Shown: piece after piece, positions 20,547 to 34,019 of the stretch
Position numbering within the stretch: position 1 is the stretch's first letter
How the letters are laid out: the number at the start of each line of letters is the position of its first letter
Source: Myrica gale
Taxonomy: Eukaryota; Streptophyta; Magnoliopsida; Fagales; Myricaceae
Assembly (NCBI GenBank): GCA_963930655.1
Contig: OZ005610.1
Coordinates: 9,925,001 to 9,989,000 of the forward strand
Direction of reading: 5' to 3'
Length of the DNA stretch: 64,000 nucleotides
Program-made: the position numbers and the translations under genes
The notes under the pieces: generated by a model
What the model was told of the DNA's origin: nothing
Database searches by the model: none
Seen by the model: only the letters and a program-made list of their open reading frames with translations

Positions 20547-21310
20547 TTGTTTTAGCCCCCTTCTGGACCTTTTATTATTGTTTTGCCACTTTTCAGTCAT
20601 GGTGTCCAATGAGAAGAGAGTGCAACGTTTCAGTAGCCAACTGAAGCGTTTTTTTGACACAATATGTAGGGCCTCCAGTCTTTTTCGTCCACCGTCTTCT
20701 TCTTCTTCTTCTTCTTCTTCTCTTTCCTGTCTACTTCTTCTTCTTCTCTTTCCTGTCTACTTCTTCTTCATTTTTGTTTTGTTTTTGTTCAAATTTTACC
20801 AGTTACCTCCTTCCATCTTTGTATTTTCTCTGTAGACTGTAGGGCTAGTGGTCCGTCCGTTCATCTGAGGATTCGACTAGTTTTTGGCATCATCAGATCC
20901 CCTGGACGGTTATTCCATTTTGTCCATTCTATCTCGTTCTTTAACATCCTGTATTCTCGTTTTAGATGATAAAATAAAATGAAACGAGTGGATGGGCCAT
21001 AAAACGCGCTCCTGCTGTACCAACCAAGTCGCCGTCGAGAAAATAGGCTCAGAAACAAATAATAATAATAATAGCACAAAACTTAAGGGAAAATATGTCG
21101 AATGTAGGACCATTGAGTGAAAAGGGAGGTGGGGAGGGGAAGACTTGGTTCTTTCCCATACCGCGTTTGACTCTCATACCCCCTCCCACACACTTCAGTC
21201 TGCCCCCAAGTGCACGGCGGAGTATGAAAAGAGTAGTATCCTATGACTTTCACCGACCCTTTTCTTTTTGGCTCGACCACTTAGACATCTTCTCCACTTT
21301 ACAGCTTTAA
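20547..21310. other. upstream LLG region with TTC/CTT repeats
   Basis: No gene seen. 20695-20775 is a (TTC)n tract with two copies of TCTTTCCTGTCTACTTCTTC. The rest is unremarkable spacer running up to the LINE. Confidence 0.5.
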
Positions 21311-24300
21311 AGGGGTTTGTACAACCAGTCACAACACAAAATGTCAGGCGGAATATCATCGATATTTACATGACCCACACAGTGACTTTGAGCTGCCCAT
21401 TTGGCGACTCGTTTATGAGCCAAACGATTTTGCTTGCGAGGAATCCAAGATAATTTCCAAGTTCGGTGAAAGGCCTAATAAATCATGACAAGTCTTACCA
21501 TCTACAACTAGGTAGCCCTCCAGATCCCTGTCACTGTGATTAATCGCAGTATATGCATTCAAAGAGTCACCCTCCAACTCAACTGATTGCCACGAGTTTT
21601 CATCTGTCATTCTGCATGCCATAAGTGCAGTCTGGATTTCACCCCATAACGGTTGATCAGTCGGTACAGAAGCAGTCCTTACTTGCAGAATGTCACCTGC
21701 ATGATTTCTACAGTCAGCAGCAATGATCGAGAAGCTGGGCTGACAAGCCACATCAAAGTTGATTTTAACAGATGGAGATGTAGGGGGAATCTATGTAACA
21801 CAAAGCTCCTCTTCTTTAACTTTCCAAGCATTAGAATGTTCCCAAAATCTTCTCTGAATGACTAATAGAACATTCAAAGGATAAGGAATGAGGCATTGAT
21901 GGACAGAGAGATTACGAAACATCCAAATCGTGTTTCATAGCAATAGCAGCCCACATAAAAAAGGGCCTTTCCAGATATTATCAAAACTCAATTCTTTATG
22001 AGAATAGCATAACATATTAATCCACTGGGCTATATTAACATAACTAAGGGCATTACTATGAATTAGCCATGGGCTTTGCCTCCAAATTATTTGAGCTAAG
22101 GGGCATTTAAGAAATAAGTGCCAAGCGGTTTCAGATTCATTAAAACAAATTTGGCATGCAGCAAATTCCTCATCAATAGAAGTCATAAAAGACGCCAGAT
22201 TTCCCCTCAAGGGAAGAGCATTCTGGGCTAATTTCCACAACATAAATTTTAATCTATGCTGTAACTTCCCAGCCCAAAGTTTTTTCCAACATTTAGCTTC
22301 CCAACCAATTCTACATTGTAAACGAGTCGCCTGATCAAGAGTATATGCAGATTTCACTGAAAAGGTACCTTTGGGGTCCTTTACCCAAGAGAGAGAGTCA
22401 TCCTCATTTGTATTAGTGAGTGGAATATTTAAAATCTCTTGAGCACATTCAGGTGTAAACAGGCAGTGAATAAGTTCATGTCTCCAACATAAACAATCTC
22501 AATCTATAAGCTGATGCACTTTAGAATAATAAACATAAAATTGACAAGTGGGCTTCAAAATAGCTAAATGCTGAGGCATATTAGGCACCCAAGGGTCAGT
22601 CCAAATATTAATTGTTCTATCATTCCGGACTAACAAACAGGCACCAGCTTTAACTAAGTCCGATGTGGTAGCAATACCTTGCCAAAACCAAGAGGAGGCT
22701 CTAATAGCTACATGATCAAACAAATGGTGATTTTTAAGATACTTAGCCGAAATACATTGGGTCCACAATGAAGTGGGATTTTTCAATATCAATCATCCCA
22801 ATTTGGCAATCAAGGCACGATTCATATCATGCATCCTTCTAATACCCATACCCCCAACATCCTTGGGTTTACAAATAGCATCCCAAGCCAAAGGGGTAAA
22901 ATTTTGAATTTTCTTCTCAGAAAAACCCCAAAAGAAAATTTTCAGATGAGAATCAATTTCTTTGCACCAAGATTTAGGTAGAAGGAAGGTATACATAACA
23001 TATGAAGGTAAAGCACTAGCAACAGTTTTTATAAAAGTGCATCTACCTGCTTGAGAAAGACACTTGGCCTTCCATCCTTCTAGTCGATGAAACACTTTTT
23101 CTTTAATCTCTTGCAATGCCAATCTCTTGGACTTGTGAAAATGGAGGGGTAGTCCCAGGTATTTACCCTCTAATTTATGCTTATGTATACCCAATTGATT
23201 TCCAATAGATTTAGTAGAGGAGCCTGACATGTTTCGGCTAAAGTAGAGGCTGGATTTTCCCTGATTTACAACCTGCCTCGACCAAGCAGAATATTTTCCA
23301 ATAGCATCTAAGATGGCTTGTCCTTCATCCAAATTGGCTCTACAAAACACCATTAGATCATCAGCAAACATAAGATGTGTAATAGTAGGGGTTGTGTGAC
23401 AGATTTTAATTCCATGGATGATTTTTTGGTGCTCTAATCTGATAAGTAACAGTGTCATAGTTTTAGCAAAAATAATAAATAAAAAAGGAGATAATGGGTC
23501 TCCTTGGCGAAGGCCACGTTGAGGAACAAAATATCCGTAAGGAGAACCATTCAATAAAATAGAGTATGAAACAGTGGGTACACACTGAAAAGCCATTAGG
23601 CCGCCTTTGCCAAATTTAAAACCTAGGCATTTTAGCTCCTCAAGTAAATAACATCATTCAACTCGGTCGTAGGCTTTTTCCATATCAAGTTTAAAAGCCA
23701 TTAGGCCGCCTCTGCCAAATTTATGCTTCATAGTGTTAATAATCTCATGCACGAGAATGCTATTCTCTTGAATCATTCGGCCAGGCATAAAACTAGCCTG
23801 CAATGGAGAGATAATTTTTTTGCAACAAAGGACGAAGACGTGCAGCCAGAATTTTAGAAATTATTTTGTAATGCACATTGCATAAGCTGATGGGTCGAAA
23901 ATGGCTCACCAAAGATGGGTTTTCACGCTTAAGGATAAACACAATGTTGGTATGATTCATTTGCTGAAGAAGATGGCCTGATTCAAAGAACCACTGCACA
24001 GTGAGAATAACATCATGTTTAACAACATCCCAAAAGGTTTGATAAAAAAATAGCAGTAATACCATCAGGCCCGGGGGCTTTAGAAACACCAATACTCTTT
24101 ACTGTAGCAAAAATTTCAGCTTCAAATGGTGCACTGCAAAGACTTTCATTATCAGCCTCAATGATGACACTAGAAATGAGCTCTTTCATATCAGAATCCA
24201 AGACTAGTTGTGAAGATTGAAAAATGGATTGAAAAAATCCGCAAATATGCTCCCCAATGTCTTGTCTATTATCCAGCCATCGTCCGTCCTCAGTCTTGAT

Positions 24301-27130
24301 ATATTCAATAGCATTCCTTCGCCTACGAATAATCATAGAGAGTTGGAAATATCGAGTATTCAGATTGGGCATAGCAAGCCAGTCAACTCATGATTTTTGC
24401 TTCCATAAAATTTCCCCCTTGCTAACTGCTCCTTTAAAGCAAACTGAATGAAGGATTTTTTTGTTTCCTCCATGGCAGCTGAAGGAGTCAAAGCTTGGAC
24501 TTTTCTTAGTTTGGCCTATAAAAAACGAATTTGCTTTTGGATGAGACCAAAAATCTCTCGATTCCATTTCCGCAACGCCACTTTAAGAGCTTGAATTTTT
24601 TTACATAGACAAAAAACAAGAGACCCTGGGCCATGGTATGACCATGCCTTTTCAATAACAGCGTGGCATGAACTATTCCTTAACCAGAAAAGCTTCGAAC
24701 CGAAATTGTTTCGGAAGCCCCGGTTGCTCTCCATAGGTATGTAAGAAAATTTTAGCATGATGCGAAGCAAATCGTGGGTAGTGTTTTATAATGGCTCGGG
24801 GAAAAAAGGAGACGTCAATCACCATTTGCAATGCCTCGGTCAAGACGTTCCCTAATAAGAGCTCGGCCACCACGTTTGTTATTACTCCATGTAAACGGTG
24901 CACCTTGGAATCCAATGTCTACAAGACCTTGAGTCCTCATGAAGGACCCTAGGTTGCCGTGAAAGGATTCTGCTAAGGAACAACCACCTCATTTGTCTGA
25001 TTGATCAACAAGAGAATTAAAGTCTCCAATAGAAATCCAAGCACCCGCAAAATGAGTAGCCGCGACATTCAACATATTCCAAAAGGCTTGTTTGTCACTC
25101 CAAACTGAAGGTCCATGCACCAATGACAACATCCAGTGAGTATAAGAGGGATCTGAAAAAATTACCAAATTGATGATATGCGGAGAAATCCATTAAAATC
25201 AACGCCATCCTTCAATGCAAAAATTAAGCCTCCTCTCCTGCCGTGCGACGGACAACCAAGATGATGATGAAACCCAACACTGGTAGGAGGTTGCTGTACA
25301 TATTGGGTTTTGGGAGATGAAATCCAAAGCCCGAAGAGCTCGAACTGTCAGGGCACGGGCTAATCCTTGACAGTTCCAATATAAAAGCCTCATCGTGCAG
25401 TGGGGCTTGATAAGGCCCACCTCCTCAGCCATAGTATCAAATGAGAAAAAACGTGGATCAGAAATAGAATCATACCAGAGCTTTGATTTACCCATGTCCA
25501 GTGGCTTCTTCTTAGGGAGTGGAGTGGGAAGAAGAGGACCCACATGTTTACTAGCAATAGGAACATCTTCCTCTTCAATGGCGATTTTGGATTTAGAGCG
25601 GTGCCGAATACTAGGTGGAGACGAAGGTGCAATATGTGTGTGGATAAGGAAGAGATAATGGATTTACGGGAAGGGAAAGGTCTGTGAGGACCGAGTGGGC
25701 TTGGGTTAGGAGAGAGTGGGCTTACGGTGGGCGACTTAATGAACTGAATGAGTGTGTGGGCTTCTAAGGGGTGGGGAATAGAAAGATCCATACAAGTTAT
25801 TTGGACAACATTTTCCAGCTACTTTAAGGTGGCGTTTGTTTGTCAAAATTTCGTGGAATATTCTCAAAATTTTAGGAATTTTTTTAATTTTAAAATTTAT
25901 TAGGGTTTGTGAAAAGTATGAATTATGTGTGTAGATGTTAAAAATTTTAGAGTGTGTTTGTTTTGCTCTAAATTTTCATACCCCGAAATATCTGGAAAAC
26001 AAACCTCAGGCCTTGACAAAAAGTGATATGATTGGACTCATCAGAAAAGAGAGCTCGACTAACATCCGAAAACTGAGTTTTTTTACACCCAAAGATATAA
26101 CAGGCTCCAAATAGCCGCAAACATTAATAGCATGAAGTCTATGCCCATACTCAAAGTAGGGAACATAGTAACTTTTCCTTTATCATCCCACGCGCAAGTA
26201 TCATGCGTATCTCCAATATCTACTACAGTAGCATGCAAGGGTGCTCGAGAATTCTCCAGAAGCCAAGGTGAAGGAGCAGCTGAAAGCTGAATAATTTCAA
26301 AAGAAGATGACACAGGAGAAGGGGAAGATCGGATGGGGGTTGAGAGAAGTGGGGAAGAGGAAGGATACGGGTTGGGAAAAGGAGGGGAAAAAGAAGAAAG
26401 AAGTGTTGGAGATGTTTCTGAAGGAGGGGAGGTTTCTGAAAGAGGGGTATTGCTAGCAAATTTTCGTTGGAGAATAGCCTCAGCTTTCATACGAGATCCA
26501 AAACTAAAATTTGGATCAGTCAGAACAGCCTGGAAAGAATAACCAGCTTGAGTATGTCCCAGCTTCCCACAATTATAATAAAACTTCGAAATCTTCTCAT
26601 ATTTGAATTGTACCCAGCATGGCTCAGCTTCAAAATGTTATTGATAATAGCCTGGTAGAAGAGGCTTCCTAATGTCAAGATGAACTTTGATTCAAACAAA
26701 TCGTGCACACCAAACATTTCTAGTAGGATCAACATCCATGTCAAGAACAATTCCAATGGAAGAACCCACATTCATGAGACTTTCTCTATTCATTCGGTAA
26801 AGGGGCAAGCCATGAACTTGCACCCAAATCAGGGTCTTATACAAGTCCAGTTCAAGGAAGGTATCATTCGGGGACCAATGTTTGAGAATGAGCAGACTGC
26901 CCCTAACATTCCATGAACCCTTTTCATAAATGTGATCTCTGACAGTAGTGAAGGGTATGGAAAGCACGAAGGGAGAAAAGAAGATGAAGATGGGATAAAA
27001 GACAAATTAGAGGAAAAGGCCAAAGGTAAGAATTGCAGATGAAGAGAGATGAAGGGGTGAAGGAAAGCTGCAGATGGAAAAAGGTGTAAAAGGGTGAGAG
27101 CTCTATCGAGAGAGCGGTTTTTTTTCACTT
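21311..27130 (-). mobile_element. near full-length, decayed L1-type LINE
   Basis: Minus-strand order: DUF4283-like ORF1 start (27128-26690, VQVHGLPLYRM), a CCHC knuckle near 26600-26540 in which two Cys are Tyr (FYYNCGKLGHTQAGY), Pro/Ser-rich linker (26490-25400), APE-type endonuclease from MRLLYWNCQGL at about 25395, reverse transcriptase (APGPDG near 24070, LRQGDPLSPF near 23500, FADD near 23365), zinc-binding domain (22357-21935, CQIC...HLFLKC) and an RNase H-like domain (21751-21311). The order and the RNase H tail are those of plant L1 elements. Stops and shifts split ORF2 into at least six pieces, and a MITE-like insert lies at 25831-26008, so it is dead. No A-tail is visible at the 3' end; the 5' edge lies just before the SINE. 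Confidence 0.88.
25831..26008. mobile_element. hAT-like MITE inside the LINE linker
   Basis: AT-rich stretch with inverted ends GGCGTTTGTTTG / AAAACAAACCTC and an inner ATTTCG-GG match. It resembles the 1054-1239 MITE in its ends and interior (TTAAAAATTTTAGA). No clear target duplication. Confidence 0.4.
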
Positions 27131-27156
27131 TACACGTATTTGAAAATCAAAATTCA

Positions 27157-27425
27157 AACCCCAAGGGGTTGGCTTGAGTGGTGAAGGCTTGGGGCCTAGG
27201 GGTTTGCTCCCCCTGAGGTCCCAAGTTCGAATCCTCTCAGGTGCAAACAACTCCTTGGGACCACTCCCTCAGCGAAGCTGGACTTAACTGGCATGTGTGG
27301 TTTGGGAGGGCTGCACGGCCCGGGGTTTGCCGTGGCGTTAAGCCCACCTCGTGCGTATACTGGGCCAGGTTCGTCCGAGCTCGGTGCACGTGGTTGGGTG
27401 CCCAGATTTCCCTCGTCACCCAAAA
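27157..27425 (+). mobile_element. tRNA-derived SINE with 14-bp target duplication
   Basis: The 5' end shows pol III boxes: A-box-like TGGCTTGAGTGGTGAAGGC and B-box AAGTTCGAATCC. The body contains the CGGGGTTTGCC and GGCCAGGTTCGTCCGAGCTCG segments shared with 5045-5283. It ends in an A-run. AAAATCAAAATTCA flanks it at 27143-27156 and 27426-27439. The exact duplication indicates a fairly recent insertion. Confidence 0.8.
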
Positions 27426-27629
27426 AAAATCAAAATTCACGTGTTTGCGAAATAGTTAGATGAGAAATAGAAAGTTATATGAAAAATTGGAGATAGATTA
27501 ATTGAATGAAATTTTTATATTTCTTTTAAAATAAAAATAGATGATTTGATGATGGAAAAATTATTTTATAACTATTTTATTAAATCAAAATTTTGAGACT
27601 ACCCATTATTCTAATATACATATATAATA

Positions 27630-29126
27630 GCAAATTACAATAATTCCATATGAACTATCATAATTTTTCTCAATCATCTCTCTAAACTATCACTCGTTCC
27701 AAATCACTTATCTAAAATATGTATTTGTTGCAGTTTCATCCTCCAACCAATTTGGGACGTCAATTTAAAAAGAATCAGTCCCACGGGTGATTTCGCCGTG
27801 AACAATGACACTAGTGGCGGAACTAGGATTGAATTTGAAGGGGGTCAGCTCTTAAAGAGAAATAATATTTTTTTCCCTACTGAATGCAAAAAATGTCTTA
27901 AAGTTAAAACTAAGGACTAAAAATATTAAAATATTGAAATACACGTAACGTACTAATTGTTGTCACTAAGGTGACAATTGGATCCTACGGATCTGAATAT
28001 TCTGAAAGCATTTTAAAATAGCTTTGTTTTCAATAGTTTCCTTCTGTCACATTTATTAAGGTTAATATAGACGCTGGAATTCAAGATTTATTTTTCATTG
28101 TAAACTATTTTTTTTGTTCTAAACTATTGCTGAGTTTATCGTGTTTCCTACAAATTTCGAAATACCGGGTAAAAATTAACAGTAAATGTCGTGTCAGCAT
28201 CTTCTCCCAACCCAAATTGAAAGCATCATACATCTTTAACAAATGACAACCACCATAAACATAGTGGTTAAAGATTGTGGGGTCAACTGCAGAGTCATTT
28301 AGGCCCTTCCCCAAGGTAAGAGTCATCAGTGGCCTGGCAGATTAGTTTTTTTTTTTTTTTTAAAAAATCAATGTTTTACATTGGCCAACCGGGTCCAGGG
28401 CCAGTGTTGCCCCCCCTTAAATCCGCCAATGAATGACACCTTAAATCATCATTTTAGTCTATAGCGGGCTACTAACTCAGGATCGCTTCGCTTATTGGGC
28501 GCCTCGAATCAAGCTTTTGTTGCGACATGCTATGTTTTCTCTCGTATTGCTAGTAGGTTGATGGGTTGCACACCAGACACATATGTTTTTGCCTTGTGTG
28601 TCCATAACTCAAAATAGACGATCTAACGACCGTCGCGCGTTACACGTGACCCTCAACCCATGTGATCTAATTCGCACGCGAGAACTCTAGAGGGTGAATG
28701 AAAACCTGCAACTCATATTGCATGAGAGAACAATTTTTATCTATTTTGAACAAAAAAGAGCAATAAGGAGGTTGAAGAAACAAAAAGTTTGCGTACCTTG
28801 TGCATCGGGTTTTCTCTATGTGCCTTCAGATTCTTTTTCCTACATAGACCAGATTTCTCGCGTGGGAATCAGATCTGAACGAAAATGAAGAAGGCTTGCA
28901 TTTTCTTTTCTTCACATTTTATGGGGGCAAAACGATTCTTTTAACGTGATTTGAGGGTCATGTGTAATGCACTTGAGATGGATTCCATTCAAATTGTCGT
29001 CCCAAATAAGTTGAGGGATGAATTTGCAACAAGAAAATAGTTTAGAGGGATGAGTTGTAATGAATGATAATTTAGGGAGTAATTGAGAAAAAAGTGATAG
29101 GACGGAAGAGGTTATTGTAATTTATC
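27630..29126. mobile_element. MULE-like foldback with long arms, hAT nested in it
   Basis: Left end GCAAATTACAATAATTCC mirrors the right end (…GGTTATTGTAATTTATCC). The arms of about 190 bp pair through TCAATCATCTCTCTAAACTATC and TTGGGACGTCAATTT. The flanks are AT-rich and no exact target duplication can be named. Without the inserted hAT (27812-28431) the element would be about 880 bp, like the 7492-8350 MITE in size and design but with different ends. Confidence 0.6.
27812..28431. mobile_element. hAT-type non-autonomous transposon (8-bp TSD)
   Basis: Starts TAGTGGCGGAACTAGG, ends AAATCCGCCAATG (inverted TGGCGGA ends). AATGACAC at 27804-27811 and 28432-28439 is an exact 8-bp duplication. It carries a T-run and no transposase. 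It inserted into the left part of the 27630-29126 foldback. Confidence 0.75.
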
Positions 29127-29846
29127 CATAATATAATTATTCCTAAATTTGCCTGAAACCTATATTTTTATCTGATCATATATATATTTGCAGATAACTA
29201 TGTTCCGTGCTCAAAGGTTTGTTGACCAAATAAAGTTTGCTGAATAAATAGACCCCCCAAAAACAGGAAATATTTCGTATTGATAAGCCACACCAAGATT
29301 TTAGAGAAAAATAAAAAGTGTCTAATTGGCTGTCTGGCTATCTCACAATTAGATAACGCCGCAATTACTGAACAATGCTTCCTACTATAAAGTGAAAAAG
29401 GAAATAGATTTGACAATTGAGACGGTTCGATTTCCTTCATATTTTGTTCAGCATCAAATGTCTGATTCATTTCGAAAGCTCGTTCAAACACCACCAAAAA
29501 GAACTAAATTACCCTTGCTATATAGTACCGCATTCTAGAGGTATATTACAAAATAAACACAAAACCTATATCACCTTTTTTATTCAAATGAAACAAGTCT
29601 CGCAATTTATAACCAGTAGTATGGCTCAATACACTCAGTTTCCATCAACTCAAAGTACATGCCCAAAGAATGCCCGCCTTAAAACAGGATTCGGACGAGT
29701 TGGAAAACAAAGCACCATTTTTCCAAGGAAAAGAGTACGAGATTCAAATATTCGAGATTCTACTGATAGCTAATTTCTCAGGAAAACTAAAATAGAACAA
29801 AATAAAAGACGATGAAAATTGCAAGGCCGGCTTCATAGTTTTCTCT
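29127..29846. other. mtACP downstream spacer
   Basis: No gene or repeat recognised. The part from about 29600 to 29846 is probably the 3' UTR of the acyl carrier protein gene on the minus strand. Confidence 0.4.
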
Positions 29847-32800
29847 CTACTTTGCCTGAGGGTGGGAAGCAATGAAGTCAACGGCGAGGTTGATGGAATT
29901 AATCGTGTCTGCTTCGTTATCGGGGATCTCAAACCTGAACTCTTCTTCAAGTGCCATCACAATCTCCACCGCATCTAAACTATCTAACCCAAGATCATTC
30001 TGAAAGTGAGCATTTGGTGTGACCTGAAAAGAAACAACCCATAAATCAAGCAGTAATATAAACTTCAATAGCAAAAACCAAAACCAAAATTAAACAGTAA
30101 AAAAAAAAAAGAGAACATCAAGGCAACAAGACTTCCATGATCATTAGAGGCATTAGTCGCTACCCAGAAAAAACAGAGCAATCTTACAAACTTTTTCTCT
30201 CACAAAATCCACTCTAGATTTAGATTCTCTCTCTCTCTCTCTCATATTCTCTTCTCTTTCTCCCTCACCTTCTCTAGAACTCTCTCTCTATCTCTCTCTT
30301 ACACCAGTCCACATTGGTGCCTAGGACCACTGAATCTATACGTGCTGGCCACAATTCCAGACAATAGTCAAGAGGGATCTTGACCCCTACTTTTCCCCTC
30401 ACGGTACCTTGCTCTTCTTTCTTTTCTCTCAATTATGTTCCCTCATCTCTCTTCCAAAGTTTTCCTTCATAGACAACACAGTGCCATTCTGCCCAACTAC
30501 ATAGAAAATATTTTTTTCCCTGAAAATATTTTGCACTGAAATCTTGTTTGCGGGAATAATATTTGACATAAAGCAAAGGTATCCAAAGTTCAGACACTAA
30601 TTAGGAAGTAATGGTCATGCGCAGAAAGACACTGTAAAGTAGATGCCAAAACATATACGTCAATGGAGAAAAAGAAATCCAAAGAAACAATATAAGCACG
30701 AAAAGTAACAGCCAGGTAATAGCCTCTTCAACTTTTCCAAATTCTAGAAGTCAAAATCGATGATAGTTTTGGAATGATCAAACAAAATCCCCTTTCAAAC
30801 ACCCCCCACCCCACCCCCCACCCCCAAAAAAAAATCAAAATTTCGTACGGTACTCTTCCTTTCTTCTTTTAGTTTAGGCAAAGGGAGGGTAGGTGAGGAA
30901 GGAAAGGACTGGGGAATACAACTCACACACTCCTACAGAATTGAACTCATAATCTCACCTTAAACCATTATTTTAAGAGGAAGAATGTGGCACTAGGTAC
31001 AAGACCATCACTGAGAGGCTTTTTCTTTATATGTTTCAATTGAATTGACTACACAAAATTCACATCTCCATTCCAGGACTTTCGCTATTCTAGGGGATAT
31101 CCCCAAGGAATAAATACCACATTTCCTGATTGTGCTTGTTAATTGACGAACCCCCCATACTATAAGATACAAGCCTTCCTGGTAAATGAGGATTTGTCCC
31201 CTAATTGACAATTTCCAGCATCACAACTGTGACCTGATATCTAACAGTATCTCACCATGCAGCATGATATCTAACAGTATTTCACGGGCCCCAAAATTTC
31301 ATGAGAAAATTGATTTAATTAGCAGTGCAAAGCCTTGTACTTAGCAGTCCAAGTCCTTACAGTTTCCATGGACACAAGAAGCTTGTTATTGCTGCAAAGC
31401 CAGTTAGTAAAACCAATTTGTGCACATCTCCAATGGTCAGAAGCATATGTAATTTGTGACAACTAAACAAGCAGCAGTAAACATCCAAAAGAATACGCCA
31501 GTTCTAAAAAATTCAATTTAGCGAATTGTGAGAAAATTAACAAGATTTAGTCTTCAAGGACTAGCAGCAAATGAGAGCTAGTTAGAGTTTTTCCAGAAGA
31601 CACCAGCGTTCCTTGTCTTTGCAAATACTAATTAGATGCCTGCTTGGATGGTAGTTACAATATATGTTCTCTTGGTTAGGGCCAAGTATCACTACAGATG
31701 CTATTTGACCATTATTCAAAATCACTCAACCTAGCTAAGTGGTAATCCTATCTAAATAGACAAGTCACATGATATTTCTACATGGGAAAGGAGGGATATC
31801 AACAAAACGTGGAAGGTCACCTATGACAAGAAAAAAAGCAAGACAAAAGCAAGAAACTACATCATGGAGTACCTTCACGAACAAGAGAGACACTTCTAGC
31901 ACGGAACATACAAAAATCATAGAGCCTTGTAGTATGCACATGATTCACCATCTCTCACAGTCTAACTCTAGAATTCACAATCTAGTTATTTGCAAATCAT
32001 AAATGCACAATCCAACTGGATCCTCAGATGTGAGACACCTTGTTGCATGTAAAGAGCTCCTCAGCACTAGTTGCAAACAAAATAAGAAAATATCAAATGC
32101 TACGAGGACAATGACGAAAGTAGCAAAACCCTAGTGGTCATTACATTGCGATAAAGTTGAGGCTCATAAAGAACGATAATCCAACCTTTTTGGAGAGCAT
32201 TTATTGTGAAAAAGTGCCAAGATATGTAATTAATTAGTCATAGAATCCATGAAACTGAATTTTCTGATTCCAAGTTGCTCCACTTTGCACTAGGGCTGCA
32301 AACTGGAAATGCGGTCCGGTTTTCGGACCACATTCCGGTCCGGACCTCATTTCCAGTCCTCCTAAATTAAAGGACCGGACCGGTCTAACAAAATGCGGTC
32401 CGGTCTGGTCCACTTAAGTGGTCCGGACCGGTTTCATTTATTATTATTTTTTTTAAATAATTTTTTTAGGTTAATTTCGAAGGGGGAAGGACATATAAAA
32501 ATGTAGAGTTTTAGTTTAGGTTAAAACTAAACTTTTTAAGTTTGTTATTTGTATTAAAAATATAAAAAATATTTTTTTATTTATTTATATTAATAAATGC
32601 GGTCCGGTCCGGTCCGGACCGCATTTAAAAAACATAGGTCCGTTCCGGACCGCATTTTAAAACCGGTACGGTCCACGGTTCGGTTTTGTTCAGCCATACT
32701 TTGCACATCAGAGCCCTAGCCCGCATCTACCAAGCAAAACCACAAACTCCCATGCTGAGCTTGAGAATCATTAGATTCACTAATGTTCCTTACGCTATCA

Positions 32801-34019
32801 AGTGAGGTCAGGAAAACACAACCCTCCATCCACTTTACCAATGTAACTTAGGCTGAATAGAAGCATTTTATGTCAAGTTTGTCACCTTTCTCAAAGACCA
32901 AAAATATCATAAATGATCCAATGGGCATTTATCTCAAGTTTGCCACCTTTCTCATAGACCCAAAAACATGATAAAATATCCAATAGGCAGTTGTGAACAA
33001 TTTAACTCGGTAAAACGTGAAGATCTAACTAGGAAAAATCAAATCATTGGAATTTGGTAAAGGAAGATTGATGGCTACAGAATGAAATTTTTATGTAGTG
33101 ATACTGTGAAGTCATATTAGGAATGGACTGAGCATTCTTTTACTTCTGATTTCGAATATTGTTCATGTTTTTCTAACCAAGCACATTACTCAAATCACCT
33201 GACAAAAATAGAACGCCCTTGAAGATCACCACCACTAAAAATCAATCTAAAGTAGTGGACTTTCATTTTCTTGGTTATTAATCCAAGATAGGTCAACCAA
33301 AAACTAGGCTTTCTGAATCTGCAAAATGTATCGGAATCAACAAACCTACCATGGAAAAAGCCAACTCGTAAGTTCTAATTTCTCATTTTCTTCTTCACTT
33401 TCTCAGTCATCAGAAAAAAGCAGAGTACATATAAAGAATCTAATAATGTAGGTAGGAAAAGTAACCTAATATTCTTCAACACTTAAGGTTTATCTTCATA
33501 ATAACCATATAAAACATTCCCAAATCATGAATTTTTTTTTTTCATTTCACAGTAACCAAACAGCTAACTAAATGAAACATTGACAAGTTGACCTTCCCTC
33601 ATTTCTGTAATTTCCCAGTAACCATAGAGCTTACTAATTTCCTATTCACTAGAAACCACAAAGGATGGGCTTATCATGCCTGAAGTAAGGGTTACCTTGG
33701 AAGGAACAAACCATATCCTTAAAGGTAGCAATCGCTAGGTAGAATTTTATCCAGGAAGTAACGAATTATACGGTAGCAACAAATCAAAACACTTGGAAGT
33801 AACTGATTATACCTTGGAAGGATCGACCTTCTGGAAGTTCTTGACAACGGCGATGACCCGATCCGTGACCTCGGATTTGTCGAGGAAGGAGCCCCTGACC
33901 TCCTCCGAGAAAAAACGGCGTCGTATCCCGCTGAAGGAGAGCATGTAATTAGGGTTTCGAGGGATGACTTGAACGTGCACCCTCAGGTGTTTTAGCAAAG
34001 CGCTCCTAGCCGCCGCCAT
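29847..34019 (-). CDS. mtACP: mitochondrial acyl carrier protein
   Basis: Two exons, 34019-33813 (69 codons) and 30023-29847 (58 codons and stop), 127 aa, phase 0 junction at KVDPSK/VTPNAHF. The first 40 or so residues are basic and Ser-rich with an RRRFF motif before the mature start, as expected of a mitochondrial presequence. The carrier domain contains LGLDSLD with the phosphopantetheine Ser at about residue 84 and the [10 protein letters not shown] helix II. mtACP carries acyl chains in mitochondrial fatty acid synthesis (octanoate for lipoate) and is also an accessory subunit of complex I. It resembles the mtACP1/2 type more than mtACP3. The 3.8-kb intron contains CT-repeats and a hAT MITE. 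Confidence 0.92.
30220..30310. repeat. CT-rich microsatellite in mtACP intron
   Basis: Runs of TCTCTC interrupted by short spacers. Low-complexity, no other signal. Confidence 0.8.
32291..32698. mobile_element. hAT MITE rich in GGTCCGG, copy 2
   Basis: Starts TAGGGCTGCAAAC, ends GTTCAGCCATA. Exact 8-bp duplication CTTTGCAC at 32283-32290 and 32699-32706. Same GGTCCGG-rich arms around an AT-rich core as 6961-7326, but with a different core. It sits in the mtACP intron. Confidence 0.85.

Noticed and set aside
20157-20660. 167-codon ORF on the minus strand, and its twin at 15438-15947 on the plus strand
   Set aside because: Both read the LLG promoter and 5' UTR copies; the similarity is due to the inverted duplication, not to a protein.
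23585-23730. Direct repeat of AAAGCCATTAGGCCGCCT in the large LINE as a target duplication
   Set aside because: The copies lie about 100 bp apart inside RT sequence with no mobile element between them; more likely a local duplication.
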